Below are positions 36,666-46,355 of a DNA stretch of 64,000 nucleotides, piece after piece. Position numbers and translations under genes: made by a program. The notes under the pieces are model-generated. The model was given only the letters and a program-made list of their open reading frames with translations. It had not been told where the DNA came from and did not search any database. Origin of the DNA: VXMF01 sp965206775 (GTDB taxonomy: Bacteria; Acidobacteriota; Terriglobia; Bryobacterales; UBA6623); the NCBI GenBank assembly GCA_965206775.1, contig CBDBKU010000003.1:62001-126000 (forward strand). Direction: 5' to 3'. Numbering within the stretch: the first letter of the stretch is position 1; the number at the start of each line of letters is the position of its first letter.

Positions 36666-37111
36666 AAGAAATGCCCGGAAGTTGGTGACGCCCAGGACGG
36701 AGATCACGTATCCCCGGCGGCAATGTCGCCTAAGTTTGCCGCTGTGGAGCAGGAAGACACGCCATGAGCAAGGGCATACCTGTGATCCGCATCGAGCGGG
36801 CCGCGGCCAGCTCATCGGACTCGGTCACCTGCCGAACTCGAAGTGCTGACCGGCATCGGGCCGGAGTCGTTGCTCGTGCCGCGCACTGAGGGTCGCACTC
36901 CCGACGCGCCCGCTGTGCGCGCCCAATTCCGCTGCTCAATCCGGCCGCTGTACCTGTGGCGGACCTGCTCGCTGCAGTGGCTGTTGCCCAGGTTGTACCT
37001 GAAGGGCATCTCCGTCGGGGACTTCGAAGTGTGATCGGAGCAATGACGCAAGAGCAGGCCTTTCGTCCCCGGCTTGTCTTCCGCAGGCGACTGCAGTGGC
37101 CTCAGTGTCGG
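36666..37111. other. Intergenic stretch, nothing recognised
   Basis: About 445 bp between the SDR and the DUF1801 gene, whose 3' end faces it. Only short open frames with no recognisable family. Confidence 0.4.
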
Positions 37112-37510
37112 CTAGCGACCCGGAGTGTTCTTGCGCTCGGCATAGGCTTCCTTGATCAACTCTCGAACGGTGGGGCGCGCTGCGTCCGCCAGCGTTCGCA
37201 TCTTCACGTGACGCATCTTGGCACCAGTGCCCTCCAGCAAGCCATGAGAATCTGCCAGGCTGGTGCCCCTGAAGAACCCGAGATTGATCCATAAGTGGTG
37301 GGGCATGATGTACACGTAGCCGTCGATCATCTTCCTGGGTCCGCAGCCGTAGGTGGCCGCTCGATCGCCGAGTCGCACCACTTCGCAGGCTCCTGGATGG
37401 ATCTCGAAGATGATTTCACGCAGGCGCGCCATGATCGGCTCAAGGGGCTCGTTCGCGAGCCGGACGAGATCATCGAACACGCCGAGTTTGGCTTTCGGCA
37501 TGCAGACCAT
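37112..37510 (-). CDS. DUF1801 domain protein
   Basis: A 132-residue DUF1801 (YdhG-like) protein. ARLREIIFEIHPGACEVVR opens the domain, DGYVYIMPHHLWINLGFFRG is the hydrophobic core signature, and LLEGTGAKMRHVKMRTLAD the conserved end, after which ~20 charged residues follow. The fold is known but the function is not. Met codons at 37510 and 37501 are both possible starts. It stands alone. Confidence 0.88.
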   Translation of the reverse strand: MVCMPKAKLGVFDDLVRLANEPLEPIMARLREIIFEIHPGACEVVRLGDRAATYGCGPRKMIDGYVYIMPHHLWINLGFFRGTSLADSHGLLEGTGAKMRHVKMRTLADAARPTVRELIKEAYAERKNTPGR

Positions 37511-37876
37511 TGTCCAGGTTCTTCAGGCACGAAGGCGACCTGCCGTCCCGCATTGTCACTGATGCTCGGTCACTCGAACACTTCATACGCAACTTGCATA
37601 TAGGAGGCGCAGCAATGGCTGCGCCGTGATTGGGAAGCGCCGAAAGCTCGATCGGCTTGGCTGCAGTCAACGCGTCGCGGACGACTCGCGTCACAGTCGG
37701 CGAGTGGCGCCTCCATTTCGGCGCGAGCAGCTGCGACTGCCCCCTGGACGAGCCGGTGCCGGGAATGCAGGCAATAGCTGCCGGCGACGACGTAAAGTGC
37801 ATCGTGACTGGCACCTCACGGTGTGGCGCTGACTACGTCGATGCGCGCCAGTTGCAATCGTTGACGCCCAGATAGC
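37511..37876. other. Intergenic stretch, nothing recognised
   Basis: About 365 bp. Open frames exist on both strands (for example + 37630-37875), but neither shows a family, a ribosome binding site or a signal sequence. Confidence 0.35.
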
Positions 37877-38938
37877 CTAGATTCGGGACAGTCTCGAGTC
37901 ACGCCTCGAAATCCGTGCATTGTACTCGTGACTCAGGCTTCGGGCTCTCGAGATCTCGGTGTCGGCCATGCGTTGCTCTGCATACTCCTTGCTCAACTCC
38001 GCATCTTCCGAGCCTTGCATCGCGGCGACATACAACCAAGCTAGACCCTCGACAGCTTTCGCGGGGGTGCCTTCTCCGTTCAAGCACATCTCTCCGATTT
38101 CCGCCTGGGCTTGGGCGAGGCCATGATAGGCAGCCTTGCGGTACCACTCGAATGCCTGACGGTCATCCGCGGACACGCCTTCGCCATTTCGATAGATCTC
38201 GCCCATTGCGAATTCGGCCTCGGCGATGCCTTCGCTGGCCGCCTTGCGATACCAGAACAAGGCCTCATGCTCGTCCTTGGGGATCGCCACTCCGCCTAGG
38301 TACATTTCGCCAAGCTCCAAGCAGGCCGCTACGAACTCGGCGTCAGTCATTCGTTCTCGGACTTGAAGCATCGGTTCCCCGGCGATCTCGTTCTCTTGCT
38401 TCGCGGCAACGTTCAGCCACGCATAGGCTTTGACATCGTCAGAAACGAGACCTATCCCTGTTGCGTGCATCGTTCCAAGGCCCAGCTGCGCGCCGGCATG
38501 TCCCCGCACTGCCGCTTTGCGGAACCAATCGGCAGCCTCTTCGAGGTCATGGGGAACCCCTCTGGCCTGCTCGTACATGCTTCCGATTTGGAATTCGGCC
38601 TCGGCGAGCTCGCTTGGGGACATTCTTCTCGAAACGTTGGCCGCATTCCACCCTGCGTTGGGGTTGCCCCGTGCTTCCGATGCCTTGTACCAGACAAGGG
38701 CTTGCACCAGATCCTTGGCGACCTCCGAGACGCCATAGCGATAGCTCTGCGCCAGCTGGTACTGGGCCTTGTCGTCCCCTCGTTCCGCAGCTTGACGGTA
38801 ATTCCCGCTGACCGTTCTGAAGTCGGCGTATGGGTATCCCAGATCGTCCTCCGAATTACCGCTGTCGTCCGGGTCGGGCCCAAAGTCCAGCACCCCCTGC
38901 TTGTCAATTTTCGTCATTTTCGGCTTGATCGTTTCCAA
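37877..38938 (-). CDS. Sel1-repeat (TPR-like) protein
   Basis: A 353-residue protein made largely of Sel1-like repeats of about 36 residues: DDKAQYQLAQSYRYG, AEAEFQIGSMYEQARGVPHD, GAQLGLGTMHATGIGLVSDD, VAACLELGEMYLGGVAIPKD, AEAEFAMGEIYRNGEGVSAD and AQAQAEIGEMCLNGEGTPAK. Each is followed by an A-x-x-W-Y/F-R-K-A-A type helix. The ~45 N-terminal residues are acidic and there is no signal peptide, so it is probably a cytoplasmic scaffold or regulator. It stands alone on the minus strand. Confidence 0.93.
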   Translation of the reverse strand: METIKPKMTKIDKQGVLDFGPDPDDSGNSEDDLGYPYADFRTVSGNYRQAAERGDDKAQYQLAQSYRYGVSEVAKDLVQALVWYKASEARGNPNAGWNAANVSRRMSPSELAEAEFQIGSMYEQARGVPHDLEEAADWFRKAAVRGHAGAQLGLGTMHATGIGLVSDDVKAYAWLNVAAKQENEIAGEPMLQVRERMTDAEFVAACLELGEMYLGGVAIPKDEHEALFWYRKAASEGIAEAEFAMGEIYRNGEGVSADDRQAFEWYRKAAYHGLAQAQAEIGEMCLNGEGTPAKAVEGLAWLYVAAMQGSEDAELSKEYAEQRMADTEISRARSLSHEYNARISRRDSRLSRI

Positions 38939-39291
38939 CTGTCGACTCGCCGAATCGAAGTGTACACAAGACTCTGGATATTACACGGAGGACGACGACT
39001 CACGAAATCCCTCCGATGAGGGATTCCACGGAACGGCATTTGATCGATCGACGAATTCAGTCTCCCCGATCTGAAGGCCAGCAAGGTGTGAACTTTCAGT
39101 CCGGGCTAAGGCCTGACCCGGCGCGACACAGTCCCTTTGTGGTTCGAGCCTGAGCACAGGCCGAAGGCTGGTTGTCGACTCGGTCGGCGATTCGATGGCG
39201 GCTCGGTCACGCGCTGGCTGAAATCCGGCATGGCAGCCTTGGACGTCGCGTCGGAGATTTGAGAGCAAACTGCTAACCTTCCCTCCTAGCC
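38939..39291. other. Intergenic stretch upstream of a sulfatase
   Basis: About 350 bp separating divergent genes (Sel1 protein and sulfatase). No gene recognised; promoters of both must lie here. Confidence 0.4.
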
Positions 39292-40707
39292 ATGCGGTTT
39301 CTTGCCGGCCTTCTCTTGATCCTGCCTCTTGTTGCGTCCGAGCGGCCCAATATAGTTCTCGTCCTAGCTGACGACCAAGGATGGGGCGAGACCGGCTACA
39401 ACGGCCATCCGTACTTGAAGACCCCCGTACTAGACGACATGGCCGCCAAAGGCCTTCGGTTTGACCGCTTCTATGCTGCCGCTCCGAACTGCTCGCCCAC
39501 CCGTACATCGATTCTCACTGGTCGCCATCCCAACCGATCCGGAGTATTTGCTCCCAATCATTCGACTCGGCCGGAAGAAATCACCATTGCCCAGATACTC
39601 CGTGACGCCGGCTACCGCACCGGCCACTTCGGGAAGTGGCATGTCGGTGCTGTCAAGTCCGCTTCTCCCACGAATCCGGCTCGCATGGGCTACGAGGAAT
39701 ATCTGGCTCACGATAATTTCTTCGAGCTGGATCCGCCACTGAGCCGCAACGGGGGAGAGCCAGAAATTATCCAGGGGGAGAGTTCGGAGATTTGCGTCGA
39801 CGCAGCGATCTCGTTCCTGGAATCGATCCGGTCCGATGGATCGGATCCGTTCTTCGTCACGCTCTGGTTTGGCTCTCCCCACAGCCCTTTCAGGGCCCTG
39901 CCCGGTGACGCTGAGATCTATCGAGACGTTCCGGGCATCGATCTTGCCAACCGGTTCGCCGAGATCACGGCAATGGACCGGGCCCTCGGCCGGTTCCGCG
40001 TGTGGCTGAGCGATCAAGGACTCTCCGAAGACACACTGCTCTGGTACACGTCCGACAATGGCATCACGGTCGAGGGCATCCCGGAGGATCAACGGGGAGG
40101 GCTTTTCAACGGGGGCTGGCGGGGCCACAAGGGCGCACTGTACGAGGGGGGACTGCGAGTGCCGGCGATTATAGAGTGGCCGGCAATCATCAAGACACCG
40201 AGACGCACCTCGATCCCGTCCGTCACCACCGACATGTTCGCCACGCTGCTCGGCCTTCTCGGCCTCGATCATCCTGATCCCGACCGCCCGCTTGACGGTT
40301 TGGACATCACACCGCTCATCATGTCGAATGAGATGGCGGAGCGTCCGTCACCGATCGGATTCTGGCGCTTCGACCGGCGCACCGAAGCCAACAACGAGCG
40401 CTGGATGGATCCCGAGCTAACTCGAGGAACTACGCCGACCACGCGCAATCCGGGCATTGATTTCGTGAATTTCAAGCATCCCGTGGCGAAGGCAAAGGAC
40501 TTTGGCGGCGTTGCGGCATGGATCGAGGGCCGATACAAGCTAGTACGAGCTGGGAGCGAGGCACCGGAGCTATACGACGTGGTGACTGACCCGAAAGAGC
40601 GAGCGGACCTAGCGGCCAAGATGCCGGCCCGGGCCGCTACCATGCTCGAGCGCTTGGAGTCCTGGCAGCGCTCCGTGGAACGAAGTCTGTCCGGAGAAGA
40701 CTACTGA
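39292..40707 (+). CDS. Sulfatase, secreted
   Basis: A full-length 471-residue sulfatase. A short signal peptide (RFLAGLLLILPLVAS) precedes the N-terminal metal site (NIVLVLADDQGWG). The formylglycine motif is intact, Cys67-Ser-Pro-Thr-Arg71, followed by ILTGRHPNRSG. HFGKWHVG, the LLWYTSDNGI metal site and GHKGALYEGGLRVP complete the family set. It hydrolyses sulfate esters after conversion of Cys67 by a formylglycine-generating enzyme, which is not in this window. Substrate unknown. It stands alone. Confidence 0.95.
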   Translation: MRFLAGLLLILPLVASERPNIVLVLADDQGWGETGYNGHPYLKTPVLDDMAAKGLRFDRFYAAAPNCSPTRTSILTGRHPNRSGVFAPNHSTRPEEITIAQILRDAGYRTGHFGKWHVGAVKSASPTNPARMGYEEYLAHDNFFELDPPLSRNGGEPEIIQGESSEICVDAAISFLESIRSDGSDPFFVTLWFGSPHSPFRALPGDAEIYRDVPGIDLANRFAEITAMDRALGRFRVWLSDQGLSEDTLLWYTSDNGITVEGIPEDQRGGLFNGGWRGHKGALYEGGLRVPAIIEWPAIIKTPRRTSIPSVTTDMFATLLGLLGLDHPDPDRPLDGLDITPLIMSNEMAERPSPIGFWRFDRRTEANNERWMDPELTRGTTPTTRNPGIDFVNFKHPVAKAKDFGGVAAWIEGRYKLVRAGSEAPELYDVVTDPKERADLAAKMPARAATMLERLESWQRSVERSLSGEDY

Positions 40708-41406
40708 CCGCTGCGCTTGCCGGGCACTCTGCGGGAGAGGATGCGCCGCAAGAGGTCCTGCTCGCTCGTTGCCGAGGCAGCGTCCGGTCCGATGATCACG
40801 ACCCCGCAATCCAAGGCGGGAGCTTGGCTCGAATCCGTACACGGCCCCTGCCTTCGAGTCGAGGTCGGATTCTTTCCGGCGAACATGCAATTGTCGATTG
40901 AAGGACCTTTGTAAATAGCAGGTAATAAAGGATATAGACATCCCATAAATCGTCGCCCCGATTGGCTTAGCGGTAACCGTTCGATCAGGCCGTGAAGTGG
41001 CAGGGCCCGATGAAGGCAAAGCGACGAAACGACGGGTCCGGGCAAGGACAGGCCGGAAAGCAGTGCCTGTCACGCGACGGCTTGCATCCTGTCTGGGACG
41101 AATGCGACCAGCCGCAGGCAAGCTGCTCCCGAGCCTTGCTTGGCAAGGCTCCTTCGTCCCATCCCTCGCGGCCGATTACGCGAGACAGGCGAATCACCCT
41201 TCGACCCGGCGTTACCTGCCGTTCTGTCGGGCTGGACCATCCGTTCCCGGGGGAGACCGTGCGGATTCGCACCCGGCGCGCCGCCTCCCGGCCGTCCAGC
41301 GCACCTTGCCGATTCGCCCCTCGATCCCGCGGCAGCCCGCGCGGTTCTCCCCTTCGAGGGACGGAGGTCTCGCGGCTCGCTGCCAAGGCCCCCCTGTCCC
41401 GGTTGC
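40708..41406. other. Intergenic stretch, nothing recognised
   Basis: About 700 bp between the sulfatase and Uma2 genes. A short AT-rich patch (40910-40960) stands out against the GC-rich surroundings. No tRNA or gene could be supported. Confidence 0.4.
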
Positions 41407-42189
41407 CTACTCGATGCTCCGCCCCGACTGGAGCCGCGCCTCCAACTCGCCGACGCGGGCCTCGAATTCGCGCCGACTGCGCGCTTCCTCTTCCGCCCGC
41501 ACCTCGGCCAGACGCCTTGCCGCCGCTTCCTCTTCCGCCCGCGCCTCGGCCGCGCGCCGGCCCGCTGCTTCCTCTTCCGCCGACGGCAGCTTCTCCCCCG
41601 TCACCGCGTCCCGCATCCGCAAGTGCGCCCGCCCGTCCACCATCAGATCCAGTCCCAGCACAGCGCTCCTCACCACCAGCGGCTCCAGCGCCGCCAGCGG
41701 CTCGTACCTCCCCCAATCCAGCCGGTACCCTTGCAGCGCAGGCTGCATCAGCTCGCCCGCCGGATCGAACAGGAAGTACTCCCGCACCCCAAGCCCCGCG
41801 TAGATCTCCCGCTTCGCATTCAAGTCCTTCCGTGCCGTCCGGGTCGATACCACCTCCAGCACGAAGTCCGGCGCCTTGCCCTCCTCCCAGGTCCGGTACG
41901 TCCGCCGGTCCCGCCGCTCCACCCCGAACGACACCAGGATGTCCGGCGACACGCTCCGGCGGGGGTTCCCGCGCTCGTAGTAGACGAAGATGTTGCCGCT
42001 CACGTACACGTCCGGCCGGTCCCGGAACTGCGTCTTGAGGAAGTGCCTGGCGTCGATGACGGCCCGCGCCTGGAAGTCGGTCTCGGACATCGCCACGCCG
42101 TCCGAGCAGGGGTAGTCGATCTCCTCCAGTTCCTCCTCGACCGCCTCGATGGCGTCCGCGACGATCTCCGACTGCTCAAGCGTGCTCAT
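41407..42189 (-). CDS. Uma2 family (DUF820) putative endonuclease
   Basis: A 260-residue Uma2 protein with a PD-(D/E)xK nuclease fold. RPDVYVSGNIFVYYERG leads to SPDILVSFG (the Asp of the motif) and DFVLEVVSTRTARKDL with the E-x-V/K part, followed by KREIYAGLGVREYFLFDP. The C-terminal ~60 residues are a charged Ala/Glu/Arg coiled coil (EEEAAGRRAAEARAEEEAAA), common in this family. The start at 42189 precedes the family's core; the frame runs on upstream into Pro-rich residues. The IS4 element begins 140 bp upstream and may have displaced its promoter. The biological role of Uma2 proteins is unsettled. Confidence 0.9.
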   Translation of the reverse strand: MSTLEQSEIVADAIEAVEEELEEIDYPCSDGVAMSETDFQARAVIDARHFLKTQFRDRPDVYVSGNIFVYYERGNPRRSVSPDILVSFGVERRDRRTYRTWEEGKAPDFVLEVVSTRTARKDLNAKREIYAGLGVREYFLFDPAGELMQPALQGYRLDWGRYEPLAALEPLVVRSAVLGLDLMVDGRAHLRMRDAVTGEKLPSAEEEAAGRRAAEARAEEEAAARRLAEVRAEEEARSRREFEARVGELEARLQSGRSIE

Positions 42190-42321
42190 CCGCGACGGCT
42201 CCAGCCTGCGCTCAGGATAGCAGGCCGCCCCGTCAGGCGCAGCGACTCGAATCGAGGGTTCGCGCCCGGGCCGGGCGGCGGACGTCCGGCCCCAAGCGGG
42301 CGAATCGCACCCTGCCGGACT

Positions 42322-42329
42322 CCCCTGGC
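42322..42329. repeat. Target-site duplication, left copy of the IS4 element
   Basis: CCCCTGGC abuts the left terminal inverted repeat, and the same 8 bp abut the right one at 44734-44741. This marks both edges of the insertion. Confidence 0.85.
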
Positions 42330-42389
42330 CTGCCGTTGCCCCATAAATAGGGCTTGACATTTGCATTTGCCCTGTGGCATTCCTAGGGC

Positions 42390-44726
42390 ATGCACGAGCA
42401 GAATCAAATTGCCTCCAGCCTCGCCAGCGCCGCCGGCACCGCTCGGCTGAAGGACCTGCTGGCTCAAGCCGGCTCTGTCAGCCGCACCGAAGTCGGCCGG
42501 CGCGTCTGCGAGCTGTTCGGATTCCATGACGCTCTCGGCCGCCCCCAGCTGGCCGGCTGCATGAAGGCGCTGCGCCGTCTCGAGGCGGACCAGCGCATCG
42601 AGCTGCCCGCCCCGCGCCACGCTCGCCGGCGCTGCCGGCCGCGCCGTCTCGGACGGCCGGTCCCGCAGCCGGCGGGCGTGCCCGAGCGGGTCGATCTGGT
42701 GCAGGCACTGGCAGTGGTCGAGGTGACCGGCGACGACCAGCGGCGCCTCTGGAACGAGCTCGTCGCCAGCGAGCATCCGCGCGGCGCGGCCCACCACGTG
42801 GGCGCCCAGCTGCGCTACCTGCTGGTCTCCGAGCATGGCGTGCTCGGCGCGCTGGGCTTCGCCGCCTCGGCCCTGGCGCTGGCCGCGCGCGACGCCTTCA
42901 TTGGCTGGGACGCCGAGCTGCGCTCCCGCCAGCTGCATCGCGTGCTGGCCCTGAGCCGCTTCCTGATCCGTCCCTCGGTACGCTGCCAGAACCTCGCCTC
43001 CAAGGCCCTCGGGCTGTGCCTGAGCCGCCTGCCGGACGACTTCCAGCGCCGCTACGGCTACTGCCCGCTGCTGCTGGAAACCTTTGTCGAGCAAGACCTC
43101 CACGAGGGCACCTCGCTCGCCGCCGCCAACTGGGTGCGGGTGGGCGAGACCGCCGGGCGCGGCCGCTTCGCCGCCCGCGGCACGCGCGTGCCGCTGAAGT
43201 CGGTCTGGCTCTACCCGCTGGCGCGCGACTGGCGCGCGCAGCTGGGCGTGGCCGAGCCGGCACCGCTGGAGGCGCTCGGGCTCGGCGCGGGCCTGGCGCG
43301 GGACGAGTGGGCGCAGCACGAGTTCGGCGGCGCGCCGCTGGGCGATGTACGCTGGAGCAAGCGCTTGGTGAAGAGCGCCAGCATGCAGTCGGAGCAGCCC
43401 ATGGCGTCGTTCCCGGGAGCGGCCCGAGGGGAGCGGGCGGCGGTGAAGGGCCACTACCGCCTGATCGACCAGCCGGCCGACTCGCAGGTCACGCCGGAAA
43501 ACATCCTGGCGCCGCACCGGCAGCGCACGCTGCGGCGCATGCAGGGCCAGCAGGCGGTGCTGTGCATCCAGGACGGCACGGACCTGAACTTCGCCGAGCA
43601 CCCGGGCTGCGCGGGCTTGGGCCTGATCGGCAGGAACAAGGGCTCGGCGGGGACGCTGGGGCTGCACATGCACTCGACGCTGGTGGTCAACGGGGAGGGC
43701 ATTCCGCTGGGGGTGTCGCAGATCCAATACGAGGCGCCGGACGGGCAGGCGCAGAAGGGCAAGCCGCTGGAGGAGCGCAAGACGATGCGCTGGATCCGCG
43801 GGCTGCAGGACTGCGCGGCACTGGCGGAGCAGCTGGAGGGGGTGCGGCCGGTGTCTGTGATGGACCGGGAGGCGGACGTGTTCGCGCTGTTCGCCGAGCA
43901 GCGCCGGCTGGGGACGGTGGACCTGCTGGTGCGGGCCAGGCACAACCGCTCGCAGGGCAAGGGCGTGCCGAAGCTGTTCGACGCGGTGCGGGCTCAGGAG
44001 GCGCAGGCGCGGATGGAGATTCATGTGGGGCGCTTGTCGGCGCGGCGGGGGAGCGAGGCGCGCGCGGAGCGGGTCGCGCAGGTGGGGCTGCGCTGGCAGG
44101 AGGTGGAGCTGCGGGCAACGGAAGGGGGCGAGGCGGGGGTGAAGCTGAACCTGGTGCACGTGCTGGAGGAGACGGAGCCGGAGGGGGCCGAGCGGCTGGA
44201 ATGGTTCCTGCTGACGACGCTGGGGGTGGAGACGCGGCAGGAGGCGGAGCGGGTGCTGGAGTGGTACCGGCTGAGGTGGCGGATCGAGGATTGGCACCGG
44301 GTGCTGAAGGCGGGCTGCAAGGTGGAGTACCTGGGGCATCGGACGGGGGAGCGGATCGAGCGGGCGGTGACGATCAAGGCGGTGATCGCCTGGCGGCTGA
44401 CGGCGATGACGCTGCTGGGACGGGACACGCCGGAACTGCCGCCGGAGACGCTGTTTACGGACATCGAGATCAACGCCTTGGAGGATTTCGCGCAGGATCG
44501 CAAGCTGGCGCCGCCCGACAATCTGGGGCGGGCGGTGCTGACGATGGCGATCCTGGGGGGCTATCTGAACTTCAAGCGCAAAACATACGCCGCGCCGGGC
44601 CACAAGATCATCTGGGAGGGCTGCACGCGGCTGACCACCACTGCCCAATCCTACGAACGAGCGCTGCGTCTGGACAAGGCGGGCAAGCTGTATCAGCGGA
44701 TGCGTCCTGACAAGACTTATGGGTAA
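42390..44726 (+). CDS. IS4-family transposase with N-terminal DUF4338 (DruA-like) domain
   Basis: A 778-residue protein, far longer than a usual IS4 transposase (~450). Residues ~1-290 match DUF4338: SRTEVGRRVCELFGF, then ARDAFIGWD, FLIRPSVRCQNLASKALGL, RRYGYCPLLLETFVEQ and GETAGRGRFA. The rest is Tn5/IS4-like: GDVRWSKRLVKSASMQ, Asp395 in CIQDGTDLNF, Asp492 in SVMDREADVF, and the YREK signature Tyr626, Arg629, Glu633, Lys640 (WYRLRWRIEDWHRVLK). It moves its IS by cut-and-paste. DUF4338 is the domain of DruA from the Druantia anti-phage system; its job inside a transposase is unknown. The frame is uninterrupted, so the element may be active. Confidence 0.92.
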   Translation: MHEQNQIASSLASAAGTARLKDLLAQAGSVSRTEVGRRVCELFGFHDALGRPQLAGCMKALRRLEADQRIELPAPRHARRRCRPRRLGRPVPQPAGVPERVDLVQALAVVEVTGDDQRRLWNELVASEHPRGAAHHVGAQLRYLLVSEHGVLGALGFAASALALAARDAFIGWDAELRSRQLHRVLALSRFLIRPSVRCQNLASKALGLCLSRLPDDFQRRYGYCPLLLETFVEQDLHEGTSLAAANWVRVGETAGRGRFAARGTRVPLKSVWLYPLARDWRAQLGVAEPAPLEALGLGAGLARDEWAQHEFGGAPLGDVRWSKRLVKSASMQSEQPMASFPGAARGERAAVKGHYRLIDQPADSQVTPENILAPHRQRTLRRMQGQQAVLCIQDGTDLNFAEHPGCAGLGLIGRNKGSAGTLGLHMHSTLVVNGEGIPLGVSQIQYEAPDGQAQKGKPLEERKTMRWIRGLQDCAALAEQLEGVRPVSVMDREADVFALFAEQRRLGTVDLLVRARHNRSQGKGVPKLFDAVRAQEAQARMEIHVGRLSARRGSEARAERVAQVGLRWQEVELRATEGGEAGVKLNLVHVLEETEPEGAERLEWFLLTTLGVETRQEAERVLEWYRLRWRIEDWHRVLKAGCKVEYLGHRTGERIERAVTIKAVIAWRLTAMTLLGRDTPELPPETLFTDIEINALEDFAQDRKLAPPDNLGRAVLTMAILGGYLNFKRKTYAAPGHKIIWEGCTRLTTTAQSYERALRLDKAGKLYQRMRPDKTYG

Positions 44727-44733
44727 ACGGCAG
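44717..44733. repeat. Right terminal inverted repeat of the IS4 element
   Basis: TTATGGGTAAACGGCAG is the reverse complement of the left repeat except at two positions. It includes the transposase stop codon. Confidence 0.88.
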
Positions 44734-44986
44734 CCCCTGGCATCCCGAAGGGCCAGGCACCCGGGTGGAGCTTCCCTGCCGGCCAAAGATCTCCTGGGCA
44801 AGTCCAGCCCTGCAGCCAGGTGTTCCGACGACCTCGTTCCCACGGCTCCCTCGAACGCTTACGCTTAGCGGGACCGGAGCAGGGAGCGGTTCAAGCAATG
44901 CTTCACCATCCTGCCGGGCAGGTCGCGGAACAGCGCCCGACTGGCCCTGATCGACACTCGGACCAAGTCGCGCGAATCCAGAGCGA

Positions 44987-46282
44987 TCAGACTCGGGGCA
45001 GAATCCAGGGGCTGCGGTATTCTCGGCCGAGGAGCCGGTTCGCCTCGTTGTCGCCTCCGAAGTTCTCGGAGACCGGATCGAACCGGAGCTTGCGATCCGT
45101 TCGCCAGGCGATGTTTCCGAGATGGATCAGCCCCGACGCGCAGTGGCCGGTTTCGATATCGCAGGCTGGGCGTCCGCCGTCGCGGATCGCAGCCAGCATG
45201 TCCCGCTTGTGCCGCACGTCGTCGTCGGGTTTCGCACTCGCGCCAGCAGCGACGATCTTGTTTTGCTCGTCGAACGCGCGCCAGCTGCCGTTGCCGATAA
45301 CCACGAAACCGTTCTCTCCGTACACGGCCGAACCCTCGGCCTCCCCTTCCATCGGGGTCGGCTGCCAGTTGCGCATTTCGTACATCAGAGTTGCACCAGG
45401 GTAATCCCAGGTCACCACGAGCGTGTCCGGCCACTGCTGGGCGTCGTCGAAGAAGTACTTGCCTCCAGCCGCCGAAACCGCTGACGGCCAGTCCGGCAGT
45501 CTTTTCCCCATCGCTTCGAATCCGGCCTCGAGTCCCCTCCGCGCGTAGTCGACGCGGTGGACTCCGTCGTTGCCTAGATCACCAGTCCCGTAGTCGAAGA
45601 ACCAGCGCCAATTTCCATGGAACCGGTTTGCGTTGAACGGCCGCTTCGGTGCCGGGCCCAGCCAGGTTTCGTAGTCCACCCCGTCTGGCACGGACTCATC
45701 GGGCGGATAGCCGATTCCGCGCTGCCGCGCGCTTTCCCACCCCTTGGCGAACGCGACCTTGCCCAAGGCTCCGCTCCGAATGTAGTCGCAAGCTTCCTCG
45801 TAGTTGCGACCGCTACGCGACTGAATTCCTACCTGCACGACGCGGTTGTACTTACGGGCCGCATCGAGCATCGCCCGCCCCTCGACGATGTTGTGGCCGG
45901 CCGGCTTCTCGACGTAGACGTGCTTGCCCGCCTGGCAAGCCAGGATCGTCGGAATTGCGTGCCAGTGCGTCGGAGTGCCTATCACGATGGCGTCGATGTC
46001 GGGATCGTCCAGCAGACGCCGGAAGTCGGTCGCCACCCCGGGCGGGCGACCTTGCCTGGCTTCGACCGAGGCAACGCCTTCGTCGAACAGTCGGTGGTCA
46101 ACGTCGCAAATGGTCTTGACCAGTACATCTGGCAATTCGGCGAAGCCGTGAAGCAGTTGCCGCCCCCGGCCTCGGAAGCCCATCATCGCGACAGTGAAGC
46201 GCTCGTTGACATTCGTCCCGCTTAGGAATGCGGGCGCGCACGAGCCTGCGGCGGTCAGCATGAAGGTACGTCTGGTCGGCAT
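44987..46282 (-). CDS. Gfo/Idh/MocA family oxidoreductase, Tat-exported
   Basis: A 431-residue NAD(P)-dependent oxidoreductase with a twin-arginine leader (TRRTFMLTAAGSC). The Rossmann domain starts VAMMGFRGRGRQLL and includes IVIGTPTHWHA and the family lysine in YVEKPAGHN. GKVAFAKGWESARQRG and WRWFFDYGTGDLGNDGVHRV follow in the substrate domain. Proteins of this exported subgroup are common in Planctomycetota and Acidobacteriota glycan clusters. It is the last gene of a minus-strand run with the BNR propeller (73-bp gap) and the unknown 650-residue protein. It probably oxidises a sugar or inositol derivative; the substrate is unknown. Confidence 0.92.
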   Translation of the reverse strand: MPTRRTFMLTAAGSCAPAFLSGTNVNERFTVAMMGFRGRGRQLLHGFAELPDVLVKTICDVDHRLFDEGVASVEARQGRPPGVATDFRRLLDDPDIDAIVIGTPTHWHAIPTILACQAGKHVYVEKPAGHNIVEGRAMLDAARKYNRVVQVGIQSRSGRNYEEACDYIRSGALGKVAFAKGWESARQRGIGYPPDESVPDGVDYETWLGPAPKRPFNANRFHGNWRWFFDYGTGDLGNDGVHRVDYARRGLEAGFEAMGKRLPDWPSAVSAAGGKYFFDDAQQWPDTLVVTWDYPGATLMYEMRNWQPTPMEGEAEGSAVYGENGFVVIGNGSWRAFDEQNKIVAAGASAKPDDDVRHKRDMLAAIRDGGRPACDIETGHCASGLIHLGNIAWRTDRKLRFDPVSENFGGDNEANRLLGREYRSPWILPRV

Positions 46283-46355
46283 GGTCGAACTCCCCGCGTT
46301 GAGATTAGCGCGGATTCGCGATCCGCGTCGAGGCCTTTCCTGACGGATATGCCGA

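Larger units (their letters stand above)
42330..44733 (+). mobile_element. Complete IS4-family insertion sequence with DUF4338-fused transposase
   Basis: A 2404-bp element bounded by terminal inverted repeats CTGCCGTTGCCCCATAA (42330-42346) and its partner at 44717-44733 (15 of 17 matching) and flanked by an 8-bp direct repeat CCCCTGGC. It contains one long transposase gene whose TAA stop lies inside the right repeat. The intact ends, intact frame and exact target duplication suggest a recent insertion. It lies upstream of the Uma2 gene. Confidence 0.9.

Noticed and set aside
40960..41035. tRNA-like stretch (GATTGGCTTAGCGGTAACC)
   Set aside because: It resembles a D-arm, but no T-arm, anticodon stem or matching acceptor stem follows at the right spacing.
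42186..44843. 885-codon minus-strand open frame across the IS4 element
   Set aside because: Its translation is His/Arg/Leu/Pro-rich antisense of the transposase, a common artefact of GC-rich genes.
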